From Gnetum montanum (Eukaryota > Streptophyta > Gnetopsida > Gnetales > Gnetaceae): 48,815 nt of DNA. Each line of letters begins with the position of its first letter. The first letter of the stretch is position 1. The stretch covers positions 73,693 through 122,507 of the forward strand of contig MNCI01000905.1 in the NCBI GenBank assembly GCA_015680685.1, in the 5' to 3' direction. The notes under the pieces were generated by a model, which saw only the letters and a program-made list of their open reading frames with translations, searched no databases and was not told the DNA's origin. Both the position numbers and the translations under genes were made by a program. Of the stretch, positions 40,941 through 48,815 are shown piece after piece.

Positions 40941-43709
40941 TGTGTTCTTCTATTTCAGAGCCTGCTTGACCTGCGTAAATGCGTTGAGGAGGTCCCGTTC
41001 TCAGCTGGGTTGTTTATCCCCTCTGTCTTCTTCCATTCGCCCTAAGAGACGGATCTCCCGAGGCGGAATAGCGTTAGTCAAAGGGTTGTGTTTCTTCTTG
41101 CCGAGGGGGGGGGGTGACTATGTTTCTGTACCCTTGTCCTGCCCAAAAGGCATAGGCGCAGGGACAGAGGCCAAGGGCCTGGGCTTAGGGAAGCCTAACG
41201 TAGTATGGTTTTTGGTGGCATTGATTGATGCGTCTCCTTCCCTTTTGTTATTTGGTGGCGATTGTTGGTGATGGCTAGAAGCTTGCCCCTGCGTAAACGG
41301 AGCAGCCGGTGGTTTGGGTACCCTAAGGATAAAAGGTGCCCTAGGGGTAGGCGCGGACATGGCCATGGCTTTACTATTAGCGCGAGGCTAAGTTAAACCT
41401 GGAGAGGATGCTCAGATAACAAAGGGTGGCCTTGGGACACCGCTAGCTGCCGGTGAAGAGCTTGCCCCCTGGGGTGAAGTAGTAGGTACGCGTAAAACGA
41501 AGGGCTGTTTAGGCGGTACCTTTCCTTCACCGTCCGTACTTACCATGTTGATTATGTATGGTGCATTATTTGCATTTAACGGGTCCTTGTACACATGCAA
41601 CGCTTGGTTTTCGGGATAGGTTGGACTACTGCCATCTAGTTTCAGGGAACCATCGTTGATCATGCATTAAATGTCGTCTTTCAACACCCATCAGTAATCT
41701 GTGTCGTGACCACACAACTGGTGGTAGTCACAGAAACGGTCCAGCCTAAAAGACCTCAGAATCAGTGGTTCGTTAGGTAAGGCTAAAGAAGGGTTCTTCA
41801 GCAATTCACAATGACGCCTGTGACGCTGGAGAGCTTCTTCGGATACTTTCTTATTTGGAATGTATTCGGCCCCTAACAACTGTTTCAACAGTTCCGAATG
41901 TTTTACAGGAAGGGTTGTATACTTTGAGTGATCTTTACACTCAAAGTTTGGCTTTGGCTGGGGGGGGGGGCTTTTCGGGGGTAGGCGTGTCTTGGCTGGT
42001 GCTGGTTGCACTAGCTGTAGTCTCGGGGGATGCCGCGGCCTTCTTGTTCTTATTTTTAGTGCCTTCAGCCAGCGCAGCTACCGTCGTTGTTATTGCTTTA
42101 CCTTTGTCCTTACCCTTATTGTTAGCATTTTTATAGGCCACATACGCCGGGTCTTTGTGAGCCTTTGCAACATCCTGGATGCTACTAGTTTGGGCAAAAG
42201 CTTGACTCAAGGTGCTAGGGGCAAGGTAATATAGCTTAGACTTGATAAAGTCGTTAACCAATCCTTTGAAGATAGCCAGCAAGTGGGCTTCCGCGATAGG
42301 CTCACGGATTTCGTTCAGAGTGGCACTACATCGCTGTATAAACTTTTGGACCAGCTCGAGTGGGTCTTGTTTCACCCCCATGAGTTGCTCTAATGTGACC
42401 TCCAGTTTTAAATTNGATCACCTTCCCTGTTATATTTGGTAAAATGCGGTAGAGACATCCCCGAGGGCAACGACAACATAGGAACTGCTGGACTGATGGG
42501 ATCATCCTGATAGAAATCCATGATCTGTATGGTATCAGAACCAACAGCTTTAAGGTGTTTGACTTCCTCAGTAAGGGTCTGAATGAGTAAAAAGGCTTGG
42601 TCTAGACTTCGGGATGAAGAAGTCTGTGCAGGGGGAGCTGGGGTTTGGACAGGAAGAGCTGTACCAGGCAATGGGAACGTGGCGATGACTTGGCTGATAG
42701 GTGGTGTAGTAGGGACTATCCCTGCAGATGGAGCTGCCTGTGGAAACCACCACCCACTAGGCTGAGTAGAGGGATTGGCTGTCACCGGGTGCAGAGGAAG
42801 ATTGTAAGGGTATTATTGGACATGCGTGGTGGGTGCAGCTAAGGGTTGCGCACCGTATAACGCGGATTGATTATGTGAGATGGGCAGGATCCACTGACCA
42901 GCCGTGGGTTGTTGAATGGATTGCTGTGATTGAAAAGTGGGTTGCCTTGCAGGGGGCTACAACGTAAAGGTTTGCACCGGATTTTGTGCTGGGCGGGTTG
43001 TAGGCATGACATGAGGTTGTACTTGGGGTATGTAATAGGGTGCGGTGGACGCAGGTACCACCGACGGAATACTGATAACACATGGTGATGAGACTGCCCC
43101 CATGTTATTTTGGGATGGTACTTGCACCTGCAGGACTGATGATTGCGTAGTGGCCTGCGGGATGACAGGAATGTGAGTTTGAGCGGTCATGGCTGGATTA
43201 AGGTGGGCGGCTTCTCCTGCGAGAGGAAACAGGGGATTTATGTACGTATGGGGACTAAGAGTGTGGTATGAATGTTTGGACTGGGCCACGAATTCATCAT
43301 CCTCTTCCTCCCCGTTCTGAGGTTCTAGCATGGATCGCATAGCCTGACTCTTAGCCATAACCAGTTGGATCAGGATTTCATGATAATGCTCAGTTAGGGG
43401 GATAATGTCGTAAGCGGTGGGGGTGAAATCTTGACCCCCTCTGTGGACCAGCTCAAAATTTCGTTTCGCTTTGATCTCGGCTCGGCTAAGAGCAAGCTTT
43501 GCCTGGATCTTGATGTAAATAAAATTATATTCTTCAGGCATCATGATGATGAATACAGGGCCTTTGCCCTGTAATCTTAACGAACGGCGCGATGGTCCCT
43601 GAGGTCTTATAACACCAGAAGCTGGCCCGGTGGCGGCAATGGGATTCATAGATGTGGCACCCGAATCGGTAGTGGTCATGGCGATTGTAGTTGCGTATGC
43701 AGAATCCAT
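40941..43709 (-). pseudogene. gag: Tat gag, Pro-rich, with a gap in the capsid core
   Basis: Starts MDSAYATTIAMTTTDSGATS on the minus strand. A long P/Q/T-rich linker leads to LDQAFLLIQTLTEEVKHLKA (coiled coil) and SLPSGMSLPHFTKYNREGD, the start of the Retrotrans_gag domain. At the single N (42415) the sequence jumps to LEVTLEQLMGVKQDPLELVQ and KFIQRCSATLNEIREP, the end of that domain, so roughly 90 residues are missing. A zinc-knuckle-like FCDYHQLCGHDTDY follows near 41700, then repeated RVP/PF blocks. The 11-base G run at 41960-41970 coincides with a frameshift. Stops at 42957-42959 and in VQ.YPYN complete the inactivation. Confidence 0.85.
42415..42415. other. Single ambiguous base marking a probable collapsed gap
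   Basis: One N stands exactly where the gag capsid core is missing. A scaffold join of undetermined size represented by one N would explain it. Confidence 0.6.
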
Positions 43710-43937
43710 TGACCAGATAGATTAATGACAATAAGTGACTAGATCTAAAAGGCGATGGACAAAGAAGATCACGATTAGGCTTTTTACCTTGTAGGATTCC
43801 AAAGGAATCGTTACAGTGACCGATCTACACCACACGATTTTTCGTATACTTCCCTAGAGGTATTATGTTTACGTTTTTAGAGACGCGGGTACAGATCGCT
43901 TACAGGGCTACCCGTAAAAATACGAATCGGAGCCTAG

Positions 43938-43955
43938 GCCCTCCTTCTAGCGCCA
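43938..43955 (-). other. Primer binding site of the Tat element
   Basis: The minus strand reads TGGCGCTAGAAGGAGGGC, six bases after the 5' LTR end. It begins TGG as required for pairing with a tRNA CCA end. I cannot name the tRNA with confidence. Confidence 0.7.
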
Positions 43956-43961
43956 GAAAAC

Positions 43962-45517
43962 TATAATGATGGAAAATGTCGGTAGCTGGAAAATGCCAAA
44001 CAAAAATCTGTGTACACAGTCTTAACCACGAATCCGTGTGAGGGCCGTGCTGGAGAAAATGAATCTGCAGTGCCCTGAACGGTCTTGTCGATTAGACAAG
44101 GACTTACTCAATCAGTAAATCAACAAATATTGTAGATATTTCGTGGAACAATTTGATTCGATGAATCGCCAAAGGAGAAGAAAACGATGTAGATAACAAC
44201 AACGTCAACACGACACGAAGGATCGGGTTTAAGGAAAATACGCAATTCCAAGATCTGTGCTTTGACCTGAAAATTGGGTATATTGTATACAAATTTCCAA
44301 TGGGAAAGATTTGCTTATCTTGTGCAAAGCATACACAAAATAACAAGAAAACTGTTCAACAAGGAGTACAGAATGGAGTTCGATCGACCTCGTAAGCCAG
44401 AGATGGGATGCAAGGAAAGTCAAGCTCTGACGTCTATCGATCAACTGTTTTTGATCAATAAAACTTGCAAACCGCACCAGATGATCTTTTGATTCCTGAT
44501 CTGCTCCTTTTGCCTTGGGTAGTCTCTGCTTAAAACTGCCAATGATCGCCAATGGAGAGAGCTGTGTTTTCACCAAAGGACTGATCGCTCCTGTTGCCAA
44601 TGCTCAAGCAAAATGTCTTCTGTCCCTGCTAAAAGATGATGATGCCAAAAGTTGAAGATGCCGGATGCTTGTTTCTTTATCAATTGGAGTATTTATAAGT
44701 TCGAAAACATGCGGAGAAGGCATGGCCCTAATGACACATGTCCCAAACCTTCAAAATACCGTTGACTTGGTAAACCTTATGTTGAAATTGGCCACGTTGC
44801 GTCACGTTTTGGGAAGGGGGGCAAAGTACGTTGTCAACCACTTCTGCTAAAGCTACTTCATGATTACGCACAATACGCTCATCAGTGTGTTATGCGTGTG
44901 AATAATAGGTGCATGTCTGGTGAGCTGCAATACGCTCGTTCGTGCTACGTCGCTTGGCAGAGCGTAGTAAAACATGAAAATAGTTGATTCAAGCTGTTTT
45001 TATGCTCATTTACGTTGCAAAGAATAATAGAGCGTAAGACGGTCAAATTTACAATGAATTTATGCTTGCCTAGGCTGCGTAGCGTAATGAGCGTAGAGCG
45101 ACCAATTTGCAAAAAAAGAAGAGATCAATCTGCTGCGCTTCTTTTGACTCTGACTTTGCTTTTCTTGAAGCTCATCACGTTGCTCTGCGTAACGAAGCGT
45201 AAAATCGGTCTTGAAGAAAAGACTTAGCAGAATATGTGACAAGTCTTAATACTTTAAACTTCGTCAAAATTGCCGAAGTAAGTTACTTTCTGCTATCGGG
45301 CTACGTTAAACAGAGTTACGCTGAGCGACACTACGCTATGTTGCGTAATGTAGCGTAAAGAAAGAAAACATAGTAAGATTGGAATCTTTAAGGAACTTGG
45401 AGCCTTGATACTGTGCACCTCTTTGCCTTGTTCTATTTTTCTGAATTTCTATCTCGAACCTTCGCCCAAATCGTGAATCTTCACCTGAGGCCGATTCGCA
45501 ATTTCTACGGTGTTTCA
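43962..45517 (-). repeat. 5' LTR of the Tat element (1556 bp)
   Basis: Same length and order as 28353-29908. Its inner end reads TATAATGATGG where the other copy has TGTAACAAAGG, so the terminal CA has decayed to TA on the minus strand. Pentamers GCGTA/TACGC cluster here too. Confidence 0.95.
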
Positions 45518-45522
45518 ATCAT
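45518..45522. repeat. Target site duplication of the Tat element, right copy (ATCAT)
   Basis: Matches 28348-28352. Confidence 0.9.
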
Positions 45523-45913
45523 GGAATGCTTAAAGGTGGTGTTGTGGATTTGCATTGTATCCGTCCTCAAACCTAACCATGTTTTTCATGTTTAGCTACT
45601 TAATGTGGCTATCCCTTATGTGCCTTGTTGGAATGTAGACTACTTTCCTAATGGATATCATGATATGAGTGCCCAATAGGGCTTCTTCATAGTGATCGGG
45701 TTTGTAGGCTTTATTATAGCAGTGAATCTTTCTATGTTCATAATGCTCCCTTTCTTCATGTATAATCCTTTCTCTTCTTTATTCATAATCATCCTCTTTA
45801 CTATTAGGATATCTTATTCTATGCTCATGTCTCTTACCATCCCTTCATTTGTCCTTTTCATGGTCCCTTTGTATATCTTTGGTAGGTGATAGTTTTTTCT
45901 TAGTTGAAGCCAT
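45523..45913 (-). pseudogene. Minus-strand gag, first fragment
   Basis: ATG at 45911-45913 (MASTKKKLSPTKDIQRDHEK), 120 bp after the primer site. Near the Tat junction the frame reads GYNANPQHHL.AFH, matching GGYDLDLQHHLQAFHDAYVW of the array gag. It continues at 28251-28352. Frameshifts and stops are numerous. Confidence 0.8.
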
Positions 45914-46033
45914 GTTATGAGTGTGATGCTTGGTTAAGTGTGTGTTATTAGGACTATTTGAAGATTATGAAAATTAAATTTTTAGTTCTTGATACAAAAA
46001 ACTTTGTAAAGTCAATTACTTAGCATACATTGA

Positions 46034-46051
46034 CACATGGAAATAGCACCA
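46034..46051 (-). other. Decayed tRNA-Asp-type primer site
   Basis: The minus strand reads TGGTGCTATTTCCATGTG, one base (T) after the LTR end, the same geometry as in the array. Ten of 18 positions match the tRNA-Asp complement, and several mismatches are CpG-type transitions. Confidence 0.55.
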
Positions 46052-46052
46052 A

Positions 46053-46934
46053 TAATGAGCAATGGAGTAATCCCAACACTCTACCATACAAGTCATAGGT
46101 GCCAGCTCATGATCAGATCATAATCCATGGATGGACAATGTTATTATGCTAGTAATTGAGGTTAAGTTTGAAATTGCTATCTTCCCACTTTAAGCTAGTG
46201 AAGTGTAAGTGTATAATTTAGCTCTTACTGAGGCATATGATTAACTTATGTTGTTTAGGTCCTTAAGTGCTTCTAAAGTAAACATGGTTGAATAAATTCT
46301 AAGTCTAGTTAAGTAAAAAAACATAAAACTATCTTAGTTGAATATGATGGAAATTTGGTCTTGGTCTATCATTCATGCCCTAGACTTGTGAAGTTATCAC
46401 TGGGATTACCAAGTGGAATTAATACTGGGTGAACCAAGCAATGCCACTATTGGGTTACCAGATAACTACATTTTAATGCTTGAAACTAGTTGTATGCATA
46501 CCACTTACTAATGATGTGTAAAATAAAGTTCTTTAAAAAGTAAAGTGTTTAGCTAAAAAAGGTAAAAATTATGCTAAGTAAGCAAATTAAACTAAGGGAA
46601 TTCTACAATGATAAAGGAATCTCGATCTTTATTGCCATCATGAATTGCGTCCAAGTACAATTCACTCAAATAAAGACACTAGACAATTACCAAGCATCAT
46701 ATTGCAAGCATTCACTCTATTGCTAAGACTACAGAAACAAATTGTAAGAATATAGCTAAGAATGGATTGAAAAGCTCTTAGATTGTACATCCAAGTGTTG
46801 CATTTATAGGGTTGCATGCATGTTGAGACATCACATCAACATTAACGTAGTGTGTACCACAACATCGTATTTATGACATCATTGCTATGATATCGTAGAT
46901 ACAATATCGAATCAACATAAAAATTGACTTTATC
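46053..46934 (-). repeat. 5' LTR of the minus-strand gag element
   Basis: On the minus strand it starts near TGATAAAGTC and ends TTGCTCATTA. It shares ACTTGGTAATCCCAGTG-type motifs and the promoter lattice with the array LTRs. It is followed by a primer site and gag, so it is a 5' LTR. The outer boundary is approximate. Confidence 0.8.
46801..46908 (-). promoter_or_regulatory. Promoter lattice of the minus-strand LTR
   Basis: Read on the minus strand: GATATT (46908), GATATC (46894), GATGTC (46880) and GATGTT (46866), each 14 bp apart, a weak site at 46846 (20 bp on), GATGTC at 46832 (14 bp on) and TATAAATG at 46808 (24 bp on). This is the same step order as in the array LTRs although the sequences between the boxes have diverged. 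Confidence 0.75.
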
Positions 46935-48815
46935 ATTGACAAATAATTCTAGTTAATATTGTTGTGATTTCTTTGTTAGTCACTTTGGCTTGATCATTTT
47001 CTTAGGGATGATAATATGCTGTTAATTTATGGTTGAAACCAAGTTTTTAAATTAGCTTCTTACATGTAGCTCTAGTGAAATGAGTCCACTAGTATGATAG
47101 TAACATGTGTGACATGCTCTATTAAAAAAATTTTGTAATTGTTGTGGTTGTGCAATCTTTAACTACAACTACTTTTGCCTACTTTATACAATAATCAATA
47201 GTCACTACGATATTAGACTTTCCATTCAACATTAGCATGATTGGCCCCATAAAGTCAATTCTCCAAATATTAAATGGTTGCAATGGATGTATCAATTGTT
47301 GTGGTCCTTCATTTTTGGTCATTAGTTCTCCATCTCTTTGGCATCTCTCATAAGATTGTGAAAATTGATTTGCATCCTTGAATATGATAGGCAAGAAGTA
47401 GCATGCCATCATCAATTTTAGTATTGTCTGCCATCCCTTCTAGTGATCACCACATGGTCCTTGATACATATCTTGCAGGACTCTTTGGCTACTTTCTTCT
47501 AGAACATACCATCTTATAAACCCATTAGCATATATATTATATATATTTTCATTAATTTTCATATACCTTTCTATCCTATGAAGAAACTATTCTTTTCATT
47601 TCTTCATTCAATAGGAAGCTCTTGTGCAATAAGATATATCATGCAATCAGTAATCCATGACTTCACTATAGAATCCACAACCATTTTTATCTTTGTAAAT
47701 AAACTTTTATCAGGAAGTTGGTCTATTAGTGGTTTTGCATTGTTTTGAGGTTCCCATATTAATTTTGATAGGTGATTAGCTATAAAATTTTTAGTTCCTT
47801 TCCTTTCAATTATTATAATGTCAAATTCTTATAGAATGATGAGCCATCTTATCACCCTTGGGTTTACTTCTAGCTTATTCATTAGGAACTTGATAGCACT
47901 GTGATTAGTATGAACATAGATAGGATGCCTAGGCATGTAGTATTTGAATTTTTCAAGTGCATAGACCACAATCATAAGCTCCTTCTCTATGATGGTATAA
48001 TTTAGTTGTGCCCTAGTGAGGTTTCAACTAGCGTAGTATATATAATAAGGTTGTTTTTGGTTATCTAGTTAAGTTAACATTACCCACAATACATAGTTGG
48101 AAGCATCTATCATAATGTGAAAAGTCTTATACCAATCCAAAGCTTGAAGGATTGTTGTCTTAATTAGTTTTTGTTTGAGGGTCTTGAATGTTTTCTCACA
48201 TTATTTTGTCCACTAAAATGATGCCTCTTTCTTCATTAGTTCAATGAGTAGTTTTGCGTTCTTTAAGAAATTTTTAATAAATCCCCTATAATATCTCGGA
48301 TGGTCAAGAAATGATATGACATCCTTGATTGTTTGTGACCTTTGAGTGATGTGCTGAATGATTATGATCTTTTCTAGATCTACCTCTCTTTCTTTATGAG
48401 ATACTTTATGTCCTAGAACTATGTCATCTTGAACCATTAAGTGCCTTTTTTTTTTAAAATTGATTTTTAGATTAGTTTCAACACATCTTTTTAAAACTTA
48501 CTCTAAATGGTCCAAGGCTTGTATGAAGTCAATAAATACTTCAACTCCATTGTCAATATGATTTTGCAAGATTCTCAATATAAGTTACTAGAAAGTGAAG
48601 AGAGCATTACACAAACCAAAGGTTATTTTCTTGTATGAAAATGATCTGCATAGACTAGGGAACATTATTTTCTTTTAGTCTTCTAGTACGATATGAACTT
48701 GATTATATCCATTCTATTAATCTATAAAGCTATAGTACTAATGTCTCACAATGGTGTCCATAACTTGGTCAGCAAATGACAAAGGAAAATGGTCTTTGAA
48801 CATCACCATGTTCAA
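46935..48815 (-). pseudogene. pol: Athila-like pol (RT, RNase H, integrase), truncated at both ends
   Basis: Minus strand, running in from the window edge. RT: HFPLSFADQVMDTI, GYNQVHI, ITFGLCNALFTF, then VEVFIDFI where family members have F(M/V)DD, so the second catalytic D is lost, and MVQDDIVLGHKVSHKEREVD, an Athila-type signature. The thumb reads SFLDHPRYYRGFIKNFLKNA. RNase H: ALDWYKTFHIMIDASNYVLW, NYTIIEKELMIVVYALEKFK, VNPRVIRWLIIL and FIANHLSKL. Integrase: ERCQRDGEL, FNIWRIDFMGPI and, in another frame, LGFNHKLTAYYHP.END then QAKVTNKEITTILTRI. It stops in mid-integrase at 46940, directly against the LTR start, so that LTR element was inserted into it or a deletion joined them. Stops and frameshifts are frequent. 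Confidence 0.88.

Larger units (their letters stand above)
28353..45517 (-). mobile_element. Tat/Ogre-type Ty3/gypsy element with antisense captured gene (17.2 kb)
   Basis: Two 1556-bp LTRs (28353-29908 and 43962-45517), a 5-bp duplication ATCAT, a primer site and a polypurine tract define a complete element read on the minus strand. The order is 5' LTR, gag, protease, 5-kb spacer with a plus-strand gene, RT, RNase H, archaeal-type RNase H, integrase, long 3' region and 3' LTR. The second RNase H is the hallmark of the Tat lineage. In the first 350 aligned LTR bases I count about 26 differences, nearly all transitions, so the insertion is not recent even though pol has few stops. Base composition is visibly richer in CpG-containing motifs (GCGTA, TACGC) than the flanks. 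Confidence 0.95.

Noticed and set aside
45692-45889. Hydrophobic plus-strand frame MIGFVGFIIAVNLS..
   Set aside because: It is antisense to the minus-strand gag fragment that aligns with the array gag.

Overview
This window is retrotransposon-packed plant DNA. Every coding trace I can identify belongs to a Ty3/gypsy LTR element or to sequence captured by one. No ordinary host gene, rRNA or intact tRNA gene is visible. Dual RNase H (Tat lineage), tRNA-Asp primer sites (Athila type), tRNA-derived SINE-like units and heavy C-to-T decay at CpG point to a seed plant with a large genome, possibly a gymnosperm. The species cannot be fixed from this sequence.

Left part (1-21744). A Tat-like LTR fragment (1-409) is followed by a decayed plus-strand integrase (480-1870) and unassigned AT-rich DNA. 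Next comes the 3' half of an old element, with an internal promoter, a long non-pol ORF (ORF2) and a 3' LTR ending at 21744. This old ORF2 is split by a younger relative with the layout LTR-internal-LTR-internal-LTR (6297-20139), flanked by the 5-bp duplication CCTAG. Each internal region holds a tRNA-Asp-type primer site, gag, a second promoter, ORF2 and a polypurine tract, but no protease, reverse transcriptase or integrase. It is therefore a gag-only, non-autonomous family.

Middle (21745-28352). AT-rich sequence holds two tRNA-like SINE families, a 272-bp tandem duplication, a 653-base assembly gap, a cluster of related plus-strand LTR pieces (26392-28250) and pieces of a minus-strand gag.

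Right part (28353-48815). A 17.2-kb Tat/Ogre-type element on the minus strand (28353-45517, 1556-bp LTRs, duplication ATCAT) sits inside that same minus-strand gag. It carries gag, protease, RT, degenerate RNase H, archaeal-type RNase H and integrase. Between protease and RT lies a plus-strand (antisense) six-exon pseudogene with a captured FCP1/NIF-like HAD phosphatase domain, a plant-transposon-type domain and a coiled coil. Beyond it lie the broken gag, its primer site and its 5' LTR (46053-46934), which directly abuts an integrase cut in mid-domain from an Athila-like pol running off the window end.

The most unusual signal is a lattice of palindromic hexamers upstream of the TATA boxes in the gag-only family and its relatives. 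Boxes stand exactly 14 bp apart, with one 20-bp step, and the last box is 24 bp before TATA. The hexamer changes between subfamilies (GATATC, GTCGAC, ATCGAT) while the spacing stays. In two subfamilies the same hexamer recurs at 14-bp steps in the promoter of ORF2. This suggests an element-encoded DNA-binding or anti-silencing system with ORF2 as the candidate protein. A second unusual signal is a minisatellite in the Tat element whose units fold into hairpins with compensatory base changes.
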